A stretch of 64,000 nucleotides of DNA from contig LSRY02000027.1 of assembly GCA_001643675.2 (NCBI GenBank), forward strand, positions 253,001-317,000. The letters run 5' to 3'. Positions 34,732-48,616 of this stretch are shown in pieces. Both the position numbers and the translations under genes were made by a program. This DNA comes from Monocercomonoides exilis. Its lineage: Eukaryota; Preaxostyla; Oxymonadida; Polymastigidae. The notes beneath the pieces were generated by a model that was not told the origin of the DNA, made no database searches, and saw only the letters and a list, made by a program, of their open reading frames with translations. Position 1 is the first letter of the stretch, and each line of letters starts with the position of its first letter.

Positions 34732-37700
34732 ATGTCCCTGAGGTTGCCCTTCGTTGTTTGGACAGGGGTTCCATCGTGCTCTATAAATAAAACTTATGTA
34801 GATCCATCTTCATCGATTTGCATCGCTGGAACAGAGACGGGAATGTGCGTGAAATGGAAAACTAATACATTTGAACAAAGAGATGGGGCTTTGCTTGCTC
34901 AGTGGACGATGGTTCCTTCTTCTTGCTCAAAGGTCCTTTCAATCACTTCGATACAGAAAGGCGAACTTCTCTTTCTTATTTCAGGTCTTTTTTTTATTTT
35001 TTGTAATTTGACAAATATTCTCGAATTAAAATTTGCAAACAATTCACAGCCTTTGAAAATAGTGACATTTACGTTTGGAATCTCAATGATGGATCTTTAT
35101 ATGGATCATTCACGTTTCCTGGTTTGAAAATGGATTTTTTTGGAAATTTTTACATTTCAAATTAATTATTTCAAAAAAATTTTTAAGCTGGAAAAGTTAC
35201 TCAGATGCTCGCTATAACTGAAACAAGTGTTGCCATGATTGGAGATTTTACAGAAATTTACATTTGGAAGCCAGCAAGTTTTGTCATTACCCATGCATGT
35301 ACAGGCCACTCACGTCAAGTCTGTGGAATTGAAGTTATGACGATAAAAGATAAGCAATGTTTGCATCTAAAAACTTTTTGATTTGAAGAAAAGATTATTT
35401 CGTTTCGATTTATTTTTTTTCTTAAATGCTTTTAAAACACAAGATCTTCAATCTTTTGGAATGGATGGAATCCTTTCATTTTATGATTTGAGTGATTTTT
35501 CAGATGAAGAGAAACCTCCAATATCTCCACAGTGGAGCCCAACAGAAGCAGGCCAAATGCCTTCTTCGATCGTGTCTCCATGCTTCTCCTTCTGCCTTCC
35601 TTTGCTGTATTTGAACACATATTCGATAGCGTTCAACAGATATCTGCGCAAGAAAACAGGAAATAAAGAAGACAAAGAATCATCATCTTTTCAGATTTTC
35701 CCGCTAAGCTTGGATCTTTCATCGTTGCTTTGCTCATCAGATATAAGCGCAAAGAGATCTCTGAATAAAGTTAAAAATACACCGACAAAAGACAGAACTC
35801 CTTCAAAAGCCCAAGGAAAAAGCCAAAAGAGCCAAGCCAAAAAATATCTGTTAAACGCTCGTTCTCCTCTGAGCCACCCAACTCCAGTGCACCCGGTGAT
35901 TGAGTCAGAGTTCAGCGAATCGAACTTGAATGTGCAGGAAATGGAACCGGAGCATGTGCCTCTTGCTCACTCATTGCAGTCACTTTCGGACTCAGACACA
36001 AACAGCAGAGAAGAAGAAGATTGCAGCAGCGGAGGAGAAAACAGTGGAGAAGAAAGCGATTCAATGATATTTCCAAGTGCTCATCCATCTGACATGAACG
36101 TGCCATCGCTGATGCCTAGAGGCTCATCTGCTACTCCTTCCTCTTCTTCATCTTCATCTTCATCTTTGCCTGAGTCTTCTTCCTCCTCCTCCTCTTATTC
36201 TTCTTCTCTTCAATCTGCGCCGTCTGTTGCAGATCTCAAACGCTCGCAATCGCAGATGCTTCGTTTGTCTTCAACAGGAAAACGCAACTCATCCAAAAGT
36301 TTGAGTTCTGAATCATCAACGTCTTCTTCATCTTCTTCTTTAACTTCATCTTTCAGTCCAAATTCTTCATTTTCAACTTCAAAAGGTTCATCGCTTTCTC
36401 AAAGCACACCTTCAAAAAGCAGCACACCAAGAAGCAAGAAAACGAGAAAAGCAACATATTTCTTCCACAAGCCTCAACATGCACCAGCCTCCTTTTTTGA
36501 AGGGAAGATTTCCTCATCAACAATTCCAGAGGAACAACTCTCGTCTTCTTATCCTCATTCATCTGCCCTGCCTTTCGTTGGCTTCTCTCTGATCGTCCAG
36601 AAGAGACACGCCATTCTCGTTGCCTTTGCCCCTTCTCCACCAGAATCACCTGTTTTCTCGTCTTCTCCAACACACTCGTATTCAAATCAGAGCTTTGTGA
36701 TTGTCCCTCTTCTGCTCATTCTTCCTCCTCAAAATCCATTCAATCCATCTGAAGAACAATCAACAGCATCACTTTCAGCAGCTGATGAAGATGCGAACAT
36801 TGTCAATGGAAATAAGAAGAAACAAAACAAAAAGACAAGATGGGAAGGTGGATTCATATTCACGCCAACTTATGTGTGTGTTGCACCTCCTGAATCATCA
36901 TCGTCGACTTCTTCTTCTTCTTCTTCTTCTCCATTGGAATCATCATCTTCTTCATCATCATCAGCAAAGCTGACAGTTTCATTTATTCTGTACACGACTG
37001 ACTCTCACTTCCATTTGTATTCAGCTGTTGTCTCACCAAAAGACAACACAAATTCAGATTCTTTTTCTTCTTCGTCACTTTCTTCTGCTTCTGCTTCTTC
37101 CTTTCAATCACTTTCTGATGCATCTGTAAGATATTACCCTTTCTTCAGCTCTTTTGAACAAAATTATTATTCATCTCAAACAAGCTCCTATTCTTCCTCT
37201 TCTCAATTGTTCCGCACTCACTCATTGAGTTCCAATGCATCGTCTCCTTCTTTTTTATCGCCTGAGTCATTTGTCACTTCTCTTCATCTTCTTAAACACT
37301 TTTCTCTCTCATCTTTGCTTGCTGATAACTCTTCCTCTTCCTCTTCCTCTTCCTCCTCCTCCTCCTCCTCCTCCTCCTCCTCCTCCTCCTCCTCCTCCTC
37401 CTCCTCCTCTGCTTCTTCTTCTTCTTCTTCTTCTTCTTCTTCTTCCACCTTCTCTTCTGTATCCTCTTCTTCCGTCTCCTTTGTGACTGATCCTGTGACA
37501 CTCACCCTTTGGCTGCAGAGAAAGCAGATGATGGCGAAATTAACAAACGTTCCATCAAAGCACAACAGAAACAAAGAATTCAACAGCATTCCTTCAAAAA
37601 GCAATGGAGAAAAAGAAGGAACAACAGAAATAACATTATCATCATCATCATCATCTTCTTCTTCTTCTTCGAGTGGAATAAGCACAGAAGATCTTTCAAC

Positions 37701-40700
37701 TGTTGTGGGCATTGTTTGTGGCTCTTCGCAAGGCGATGTCTATCGTCTGCTTGTGAATGGCGCTGCATATCGTGTTGAGTGCCACACAAAAGAAGACAGC
37801 AAAAAATCAGAAATTGAAACAGAAAAAGGCAAAGATGTGGTGACTCTGCTGCCAAACTCGTCTTTTGCTTCTTCTTTTCCTTCGATGCTCCATCCACACA
37901 CCTCAAACACCTCACAGTCTTCTCTTTCTTCCTTTTCGTCTTCTTCGTCTTATCTCCTGTCTCTCAAAGATCTTCCTTTCTTCCTCTTTTTCAACCCTCA
38001 GCGCCTTTCCTTCTCGCCTTATCCTCTGTTTGGTGCAAGTGAAGATGCATACTTACCATTTAGCAGGTTCTTTGCACTTCCAGATGACGAAGAAGAAAAT
38101 GATGAAGACGATGAAAACGACAAAGAAGCCAAAGAATTTGCAGAAGAAGGCAAAACAGACAGAAAAGGAAGGACAGAAAAGGAATCTGATTCCATTCAGA
38201 AGATTCTATTTGAATTGGATCAGAACAAAGCAAAACACGAACACTCCACTTTCTCGTTGATAAAGCCATCATCATTTTCATTGCACCAAATGAACTCTTT
38301 GGCACATCCAAGCTCAGATTCAAGCAGCATCATCACTTCGTCATCATCTTCTTCTTCCTCCTCCTCCTCCTCTTCTGCAACTGCATTCACAACATTCTCT
38401 CAGAATCTCAACAGATTCTTCGTCCAGCCACACACTTCAGCCAAACTGCAAGCTGTACCATTTCGATTTCTATTCATTCACGAACACATCCCACGCCACT
38501 TCTTCCACAGACACGTTCAAACAAACAAGAGGCTTCTCAGTCAGCACAACCAGAATCGGAGTCAGAAGCAGATTCAGATGAGGAAGAAAAAGAAGCACAA
38601 CATCCATCGCCACTCGTTTCTTCTGACTTCTCCCTTCTTCTCCTTCTTCACCCACCACACTCAGCATCTGCTCAGCCTGCCTGACACACATGCCACGCCG
38701 TATGTTGTCTCTCTCCTCGACAGCATGGGCACTGCTGACTCAACACTCGCTGTCACCTCCTTCCTCTTCCTCCAGCGCTTTCCTCACATCCTCCTTTTGG
38801 GCATCGTACAAAGACACACTCACAAGGGGACTCACAAAAAGGAGATGGATGAACAAAAATCACAAATACAGGCACAGACACCAACGTCGATGAAATCTCC
38901 ATTGCCAACATCTTCATCTTCATCTACGCCTTCTTCCTCTTCCTCTTCTTTTCAACGTCATTCCCAATCTCCTTCCTTTGCGTTGTGTGTGTTTGACATC
39001 CGCAACAACCGCATCATCCACACTTTCACCTACCACGACTCCCCCATCACACTCATTGCAGACCCTCCTCTTCATTATGCTGCTTCCCTCTCACACGACG
39101 AAGAGGACGAAAAAGAGACAGACAAAGAAAAAGGAGCAGAAGAGAAGGAGAAAGAAAGAGTGAACGAAGATGGCGAAGTCATCCCTGATTCAGAAGAGGC
39201 TCTTCATCGTATCTTCGGACGCCGCTCATCATCATCTTCTTCTTCTTCTCCATTCTTTGTTTCACCACATTTGTCATCATCCAGACACATCATTGATTCT
39301 CCATCTCTCAAAAATAGCAATCTGTCATCATCATCTGCTTCTTCTTCTCTTTCCTCTGATTCTCCTGATGCTCATCATCCTCGTCGTGAGGTGTCTATTC
39401 CTTCTGCCATTTCTTTGAGGTATCTTTTTGCGTCTGCCTCGTCTGATGGCGTTGTGACTGTCTATCGTCTCGACAGAATGATGGCAATATGCTCCATCCC
39501 TCCAATGATCTCTCCTACTCTGCCTCTTTCTTTCTCTCTCTCTTCTTCCCAAATGAATCCTCATTCTTCTTCTTCTTCTTCTTCTTCTTCTCTATTCACC
39601 TCAAATGCTGCTCCTGTTGGAAACCATGACCCATCCCATTATCAGTTCCAGCCCTTTTCAACAGACAGCAAAGCGGATGAGCTGATGTCTCCACACTTTG
39701 CATTGCCTGATGGAATGGATAGAATAACACCCAAACAGAAGATCCCCTCTCATCCTTCATCAAACCCTGTCTTCAACTCCTCAAAGCCAATGGTGCGTGC
39801 GCTGTTCTGGGAGACAAAGACGAAGATGCTGCTGATTGTGTATCAGATGCCCTTCCAGCCGCCTTCCCCGCAGCCTCCTCAAATCTTGTCTGTCTCCCCT
39901 ACACCTGAAGCCAAGTCTCTTCCAGAGACACCTGTTCCCTTTGTCCCTGCCCTCTCCTTCCACGACACACTCGAGTTGAGCATCCCTTCTGTCATGTCCT
40001 CCAACACATCCCCTATCTCCTCCTCTGATGCTCTCCCTTCTTCCTCCATCTCCTTCTTCTCCCACACTCGCAATCCAACCAATCCTTACTACTCCGAAAA
40101 GCCACTCACTTTCACTTCTGCCAACAACACTTCCACAAACACCTCTCCCATCATCTTTGCCCCTCATCCTTCGCAGTCACCTGCTTTGTCGCCTTCTCCC
40201 TCTCCTCTCCTCTCTCTCTCTCCATCTGAACTCCTCCCCACAAAAGTGCCTGTCTGCTGCATAACCATCTCTGGAAACCTAACACTCTCTTCTTTCGCTT
40301 CTTCCTCATTCACTTCGTCCACAGCACAAAACACTTCATTCTCTTCTTATTTCACTCCATTCACTCCACACTCACCAGCACATCTGACACACTCCTTTCC
40401 CCCTCTGCCTCTTCCTCCTTCTTTCCTCAGGAAGGGAAACACTTCATCATCTTCCTCTTCCTCTTCCTCTTCATATCATCCTTTTCCTCCATTTCCACAA
40501 TATGCTCTTTTGTCTCGTCCACTCGCATTCATCTTCGCTTCACCTCATTTTCTGCCTTCTGCTTTTGCTGATCCATTTTCTCTTTCTCTCTCCGCATCGT
40601 TCTACACACGCCTGGCAATGAAGAGGGCTGGTTTGGAGCATTACTCGTCTTTGAATGGTTTGTGTGCTGAAGAAGAAGACGAGGTGGCATCGAGAAACAC

Positions 40701-43700
40701 AGAACTGATACAAACTTCAGCTATTTTGCTGACTTCAATGAAAACAGAGGAAGATATGGAGAAAGAAAAGGAAAAGAAGCCAAAGAATGAAGAGAAGGCA
40801 AAGAAAGATGTATCTTTTCAGCAGTCATCAGATTCTGATTCATCAAACAAACAAATGAAAGAAAATCATCTTTCATCTGAACAAACATCGTCTCAAAGCA
40901 AATCCGATCAACAAAACGACAAACAGGTTTTCTCGTCCCAATCAACAAACACTCAGAAATTGCCCTCTTCCTCTTTGACTGCCCTTTCTCCACTCGAAGA
41001 CAAGCCCGCAAATTCCCTTTCGACCATTCCGACTGCAGCTTCTTCTCCTTTTCCTGTCTCTCCAATCCCAACGCCAATCTCCTCAGCGCCTGTGAATATT
41101 TCTGTTCCTTCTCGCAATCGCCTTCCTCCTGTGACCTTTCGCTTCATCAGCCGCAATGAATCTTCCATTCCTGAAGAAGACGAGTCCAAACCTGATGATG
41201 AGCCTGCCACAAAAGAAAAAGAAGAAAAATCTGCAAATTCTGTATTCATTCCTTACATCGCTGCTGACAGCACTGAAGAAAGCAACAAAGCAAAAAAGGA
41301 GAAGAAATCAACAAAAGAAGAGCAAAAGGAAAGAGAAAGAGAAAGAGAAGAAGAGGAGGAAGAAGAAGAAGATCCACAAAGCTCCTTTTCTCCTCGTCCC
41401 TCTCTCGTTCGCATTGGTGCCCATCGCTCAGCATCCTCCATTGTACAGCCATATGATTCCTCTCTCAGCTACTCCTCACCCAAATACCGCTTCCAGACTA
41501 ACACCTTCATTTCTCCCACTTCTGTGCCTGGATCACATATGGAGCAGACACCACAGTCATTTGCCACTCTTTCTCCTTATTCAGCCAATGTGTCTATTCA
41601 TCCAGAGAGAAAGAAAACTTCTACCACACCCACACTTCCCGAGTCCCCCACATACACAAATGATGCGCTGCCCAATAGCCAGCTTCCTCTCAATCATCAC
41701 CATCGTCGCCTCTCTTCTGTCCTTGCACCGCCTTCTTCGCCTCCTCTGCGCATATCACAGACACCTGACTATCTCTCTCAGCACAACACAGACCAATCAG
41801 AACATTATGTCCTTCCTTCTCCTCAGACACTCTCCACCTCATTCACTCTCTCACCTGCTGCTTCTCTTCAGTCCACACTCGGCACCACCCCTCTTCCCCG
41901 CTCTCCTTTCCAGCCTCTTTTCTCATCTTCTCCTCATCAGCACACACCAATGCAGACTCCACAGCACAATCTCTCTTATTCCTCTGTTTCTCAACTTGCT
42001 TCCACTTCTCCTTTTCCTTCTCGTTCTCCTCTTCGACCAGAACAAAACACACAGTTTTCTGGTTATGTTGTGTCTTCTTCGCCAACTCCTTCATATTTCG
42101 CATCTTCTTCTTCTTCCTCTTCCTCTTCCTCTTCATCGGCTGGAAGAATGCAGCTATCAGAAAACAAATCACAAGCCATTTTTTCAGCACTTCCCACTCC
42201 ACCCATTTCATTTCTGCCTCATTTCATCTCATTCTCCACATCATATTTCTCTTCCTCAGCTTCTGCCTCTTCCTGGAAGATTAGTTCTCTTCTTCCTTTT
42301 TCTTCTCTTTTCTCTCCTTTTTCATCTGGATCTCTTTACTCCTTCCTCAACCCCATTCAATCAAAACCTCCAATTCCTTCTCTTTCACTCAAACAACACA
42401 CCAAAAACTCTTCCTTCTATGCCAGCAATCACATGCACAACCACACATATCACCATCATCTGCCCTCTCTCGTCTCATCCACTCCGTTCCAACTCCCTTC
42501 TTCTCAGCGCACTCGCTTCACTCAGCTCTCCACTTCATCTTCTCTTTCCACTCTTCCCTTCAACATCCACTTCATTCGCTCTGGTCCTCCTTCTCTTCTC
42601 CAAGCCCTCCTCTCTCGTTTTACTCCCTCTGGCACAAGCTACTCTTCCTCCTCCATCCTCAAACACTTCCCTCACCACGGCAGAGACCACCTGGCACCTG
42701 TCATCCGCCCCGCTGTGTTCATCAGACGCGTCGAGAAGTATCTCCAGCTGCTCTGGCAGAAGTACGAACTCGAAAGAGATGAACACATACTGAAGGCTTC
42801 ATCTTCATCATCATCGTCGTCGTCTTCTTCTTCTTCACTTTCTTCTCTATCCTCATCTTCTTCTTCTTCTGGAACAACTCCATCTTCCTCTTCTTCATTT
42901 GGCTATTCACACAATCTGCATGTCACACCTCTTCCATCTCCTTCTCCTCAGTTTATGAAGCCACCTTCATCTCCAATGCTCCTTCCATCCCGTTCTCCTT
43001 CGCCCAATCCTCTTCTCTACAAGCCTTCCTCCCAACCTCACCCGTCTCCTCTCCTCCAATCCGCACAATTTCCTTATTCCAACTCTACTCCTCTATTTCC
43101 ATCGTCTGTTTTGTCAACAGCTGCTGCACCGATGGAGCTGAAAGGATCAGCATTTCCTCCTCTTCTTTTGTCTACCACTGCTCAGAATCAGTCAACATAC
43201 ACTCCAAAAAGACTCAACTCTCCAAGCCCATTCGCACCCAGTCCAATGCCTTCATTCTCTTCGTTCTCTTCTCAGCCTTCTGCTTCCATCTCTTCAGCCA
43301 CACAGCATCCTTCTTTTTCAGACGAGCTCTGTTCGCCTCAAACGCTCATAACCTTCCGCTTTGCCTTCACAACCGACCAGTTTGCGTTGTATCTGCCAAA
43401 GCCCCGTTCTTCTTCAGAAAGCGAAGGATTTCTGGCGCTGTCGACGAAAAGCAGCGATGTTTTGACTCCGCTTTTGGAGAACAACAGGCTGAGTGTGCAT
43501 CAGATGTGGAAGGAGACAGACGAGGAAAGAGTGTGGAGTGCAGACGAGGCACACCAGGAAGAGGTGGCAAAGGAGAAGATGGAAAAAGAGGAGAAGGAAG
43601 AGAGGGAGAGGAGAAAGAGGAAGAAGGAGAAGAAATTGAAAAGAAGATTGTCGCAGAGCTTCTATCTGGAGCAGAAGGATATGCCGCAAACATCTTCTTC

Positions 43701-46700
43701 TGGAGACACCCTCAGTTCAAACTTCTCTTCCACTTCTTCACTTGCCCGTCAGCCTTCTTTCTCTTCCTTCATTTATGTTCCTTCTGCCTCTCATCTGAAC
43801 TCCTCCAATCCTCTTTCGTCACTTCCCCTTCGCTCTTCTGTCACGCAGCTCGACCGAATGCTTGTCGGTGTCAGTCGATTCACCTCCATCCGCTCTCCTC
43901 CTCCTCCTTCCTCTGAATCTCCCCCAGCTGTGCCAAATGCACGTAGCCCATTCTTTGCCACTCCGCGTGCACACACTCCGCTCCCTTCATCACATACACC
44001 TGGTGGCGTAGGTGTTGGTCAAAGGGCCAATGAAGAAGATGGCTATTATGATGACGATGAAGCAGAGATGGACCAAGAACTGGAACAGGAGCTGAACACT
44101 CAGCACAAACTAAAACCGGCCAGGCGGTTAAGTGCAATTTCACGCACAGCAACACCTGGCCCTTCATTTGCCACTGCAGCGCCAGCTGAGATCAACGCAC
44201 AGTCTGTTGTGCCATCTGTCTTCTCTTCATTCACTCCGTCACGCACTCACCAAGGTGGATCCAATGCTCCTGTAAATCCTTCCACTGCTCTCTCCACGCC
44301 TCAACTGGGTGACTCTCCTCACTTTGTATCATCTTCCCTCCACTCTTCCACTCAGCCGCTTCATCTCCTCCACATTTCTCTCCCGTTCCCATCCTCTCCT
44401 TCGTCTCCTCCATTCATCATTCCGTTTCTGACACTCATTGTCAACCAGACACTTGCTGTCATCAGCTCCTTTGCTTCCTCGCCCTCTCTCCACACAGCCA
44501 TCCATCGCAGCTGCAAACGCATCATCGATGCACTCACACGCGCCGAAGACAGAGAAGCCGAAAGAGAGCAGACTTACATCCGCAACAAGGCCAGGGCAGT
44601 CGAGCTGGGCATCCGCTTCAAAAGAAGAAGCATTCCACACATTGCTGCCTCACACAGCACAAATTCTATTTCAAAGATGCACCGTCTTCAATCACAGTCC
44701 TCATTCCATTCGCCTGCCAGTTCGAAAAAGGCGCCCTTTGTTTTGATTCCGTCGCCCGCTTCTTCATTTAACCTGAGCAGCACCACTCCTCCAACCTCCA
44801 CGCCTCAGAGAGAGCATGCCTCTCCTCCTCTTCTTTCGCACACCTCGTCTGCTTTCTCTCTCGTCACCCATTCGCCTGCTTCTGAGACTGTTTCACCATC
44901 AGCTGCTGACCCTCCCCCGCCAATTGTGAGCATTCCGTACCATTCTGTCTCTTCATCTTCATTGCATTCTTTCTCATCTGCCTCTTCTCTTTCTTCTCAT
45001 TCTTCTTCTTCATCTCCTTCTTCTCCCTCTTCCAGCTCATTCTCGTCTCCAGGAGGAAGCAAAGATATCGTGTCTATTCCATTTGTCAGAGCAGAAGATG
45101 CAGAATTGGTTCCTGAGCAGCTCACGTTACCACACAACATATACTCCGAAAGGCTCTCCACATTATCTCCAAGTACGCTTCCATTAGCTCGTGGAACAGA
45201 TGCCCATCCACATGGATTCGGCTCGTTGCAGTTGAGTGAGGAAGACGACAGCAGCTTTGCCAACTCGAAGGATTGGAGCACATGGAGAGAAAGAAGAGGA
45301 AGCTCTTCCAGTTTCTCTCTTTTGGCAAGGCAAAAAATGTACAGCAGACAGAAGAAGCCTTTGAATCGCATGGCATCATCCGAGCTGGCAGAGTACTTCT
45401 TCCCTTCGTGTGTGCCCCTCTGTCTTACTGCACCTCTTCTCTCTGATTCTTCTTCAGCCTCTGCCAGCTGCAGCACGCTCCCTCGTCTTCTTCTTTCTCT
45501 TCTTCCTTCTTTTCTGCTGTTTGGTATCTCCGATACAAATGACAGCTGTATCGTGCGCCACTTCAACCTGACGTCGATGCCTCTTCCTTTGCATTCCTTC
45601 CTCATCGGCACACTTTCTCCCCACTCAATCACTTTCTCTCTGCCGCGTGCTGTTGCAGGCGTCCGCTCTTTGACTGTCACATCTCCATTGACAACTGTTC
45701 TTTGTGTACTTTCTGTTGGCGCAATGGCAGCGCTGATGGACGGGGAGATGATCACAGAAGGAGAAAAAGACCTCGTAAAGATGGTGATCCGAATGAGAAA
45801 GCGGCTGGAAAGAAGAAGAAAGAAGAGGAAGAAGAAGGAAAAGAGACTGAAGAAACTGCTTGAAGAAAAAAAGAGGCGAGACGAGAAACAAGAAGCAGCG
45901 TTGCAGGCTAGGGGTAATAGCAGCATGAGAATGCAGGATTCAACAGACTCAGATGCAATCACACCTTTTTCTGAATGTTCAGATTCTTCCTCTTCTTCTT
46001 CTTCAGAAGAGCCAACGACCGAAGAAGAGGAAGGCGGAGGTGGTGATGGAAGTGTAGCAACAGAAGAGCACAAATCAAAATCAAAGCAGACACAGTCATC
46101 TGCATTTGGTCAGTCCAGCTTCAAAATCTTCTGCCTGCAGCAGATTGAGCTGATTGGCTCTCTCTTCGCACCCAGCTGCCCATATCGGAAAAAGATACCT
46201 GGATTCAAGCCACCTTCCCTTCCTCTTCTCTCAAACTTGTCACACACATCCTCTCCACTCGTCGACAGTGCTGTCAGAATTCTGATGAATGCTGTGATTC
46301 GCTCGCTGCCTCCAACAGACAGACAGAGCATCGCCATTCGTGCTTCTCTGCTTCTTCCCTTGTTTCCATTGCCATCGCGTTCAGGTGCCAACTTCACATC
46401 CACAAACTATGTCCATCCACAGACGATGAAGTTTGCGCTGCTTGTGGTCAGAATCGGGGCTGCCCAGCTCGAAGCAAATGCTCACAAGAAAAAGACAAAA
46501 AAAGCACTTGCTGCAGCTCAGGCAAAGCAGAAGGACAACAAACAAGCAGATTCTATAGAGAATTCAGAGGTGTACAATTCCAATCAAAATGCATTGATAA
46601 ACGATGCAGAAGAGCATCTTCCCCCACCAGTCATTGAGCGCCTGTGCAGAATTGTACAGAACCTGATTCCACAGGGCAAAGGGGGAATGAACGAAAAAGC

Positions 46701-46957
46701 AGTGATTGATGCAATGGAACTGATCTGCGAAGGATGGGGCGTGATGAAAGGATCAATAAAGGATGTGAAGAATCTGATGGGAACATTGTTTTACCACTCT
46801 TTGAATGTAATTGTGACACTTGTGCACTCAGCTTCAGAGGAATCTCGCGACAACTCTGCTGCTTCAACGTGTTTATCACTCAATTGGCTGATGGAAGAAC
46901 CATCTCCCACAATCACTCGTACTTCAAAAGATCAACGCCATTCGTCTTCTTCAACAG

Positions 46958-46994
<37 letters not shown>

Positions 46995-48129
46995 CTCTTC
47001 CTCCTCTTCTTCTCTTCCTTCACTAGTCTTCCAAGACACACCAATATCTCGATCCTCCTACAGAGCCCTTGTCACCATCGGTTGTTCTGAGCCCCATCAA
47101 CTCTTCCGCTGCCTTCTCTCTCAACTGGAAACAACACTCGCTTCATCTCCACTTGACCAGCTGGTTCGCCTGAAAAATGCTACGCAGATAACAGATGCCT
47201 GGCTGGTGACCGCAACTGCCACAAGGAAAATGATCCCTTTGCTTCCACCAATCATCGACGTCATTGCACGACTGTTGGAACTGACTGAAGCAGCCAACTC
47301 GTTCATCTCTCCACCATTCAACATATCTTCTCCATCACTTTCATTTCTGTCAACTCTTTCAATGCCTCAAACACAGTCAGCGCCTTCAATTGCTAATTCC
47401 TCTTCCTCTTCTTCCTCTTCTGCTTCTTCTTCTCAGGCACTCACATCCCACTCTGCCCAGATGACCATTGCATTCACAGGACTGAGGAGCATGATACGGT
47501 CGCGTGTGCTGGTGCATCTGTCGCATCTTGTGTCGCTCTTTCCGATGCTCAGCAACTCCCGTGTGACAGACCGTCTGGTGATTGGCCGCGAAACTGGGCT
47601 TGTGGATGTGTTTGATCTGCAGTCGAAGCTGAAGTCGAAAAAGATCTTCTCGATCAACGCGCATCACTATCCTGTCTCTGCCGTCTCCATCTCTCCAAAC
47701 GGAAAGACAGCTGCTTCATATTGCGACTCAGAACATACTCTGAAGATTTGGAATTTGTCTGAAAAGGGCGGAGGTGGTGAATGGGACGGGAAAAGCTTGA
47801 GAGGATTGTTTGGCCTGAAGCCATCGAAAAGCGGAAGCAAAAGCAGCGATGGAAGAGGAGCTTCGTTGGATAGACCGCTCAGGGCATTTGCAATTCCCAG
47901 CACTCATCTTAGCGAAACTACAAGCGAAAGCTCAGAGAAGCAAGTGGAATACCAATTAGCCGAACACGTTGGTGTTGCATCTATTCAATGGAAAGATGAC
48001 AAGGAGCTGACATTGACTGTGAAACAAGGAGAGTTTGGAGATGACAAAAACGGAACTGATCCATTTTTTGGAAATTCAAAGGATTCAGAAAATCAATTTG
48101 TTTTCCAGCAACATTATGTTTTAGAATAG
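34732..48129 (+). CDS. WDR7-like: WDR7 / rabconnectin-3 beta homologue, giant polyserine-rich form
   Basis: Exons 34732-34984, 35050-35121, 35188-35358 and 35444-48129; phases agree, 4,393 residues. Rabconnectin-3 beta partners DMXL proteins to assemble the V-ATPase. The N-terminal propeller starts LRLPFVVWTGVPSCSI, like the VVWG..P..CIS opening of WDR7, with blades SICIAGTETGMCVKW, ENSDIYVWNLNDGSLYGSF, DFTEIYIWK, SFGMDGILSFYDL and, near residue 1490, FASASSDGVVTVYRL. A helical region lies at about 3760-4190. The C-terminus keeps the WDR7 hallmark pair: RLVIGRETGLVDVFDLQS (~4200) and VSAVSISPNGKTAASYCDSE with HTLKIWNL (~4240), ending in HVGVASIQW. WDR7 is about 1,490 residues; the extra ~2,900 are Ser/Pro-rich inserts and acidic or basic runs. 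Stop is TAG at 48127. The last exon alone is 12.7 kb. Confidence 0.8.
37326..37446 (+). repeat. (TCC/TCT)n trinucleotide tract encoding polyserine
   Basis: Almost pure TCC then TCT triplets inside the WDR7-like exon, giving a run of some 28 Ser, one Ala, then about 12 more Ser. Similar shorter tracts recur across the gene (about 36135-36205, 38340-38380, 42110-42135, 42800-42870, 46945-47015), consistent with slippage expansion of Ser codons. Confidence 0.85.
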
Positions 48130-48616
48130 CTTCTCTGTAACATAAATATCATCGCATTAGTTTTCGTTTTTTTCTTAATTTTTTGAAGATTTATAAATTA
48201 AAGATATTAATCTTTTTATTAAATAAAATCTTTTTTTATCAATTGTATGTTTTGAAAATTGATAAATTTTCAGTTGAAAACATTTATTTTTATTCAAAAG
48301 TTTTCTTCAAAAGTTGAAAACTTCTTTAGCTAAAAATATTTACAATAACATTTTTCATGTTTATGAGCAAAGATTTTTATATGTTTTGATGCTTGTATTA
48401 TCATTTTTTCGAATTGTCTTGAAATTAAAAATGGAAATTTGAAATTAAATTCGTCATTTTCCTTTTAACAATCAAATTTTTATTTATAATAACTAAAGCC
48501 TAAATTGAAAATGAATCTTTATTTGCGCTAACATCATGGTTTTTAACAAAATTGAACAGAAAATAAAAAACAAGCAATTTATGATTTTCTAAAATTTTAC
48601 TGATTCTAAAAATGAA
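48130..48616. other. AT-rich 3' flank between WDR7-like gene and palindrome
   Basis: No gene seen. T-rich sequence follows the TAG stop, and the segment ends at the outer edge of the left palindrome arm. Confidence 0.6.

Noticed and set aside
44997-46073. 358-residue minus-strand frame inside the WDR7-like exon
   Set aside because: Antisense of Ser-codon-rich coding sequence, which lacks reverse-strand stops; no domain or start context.
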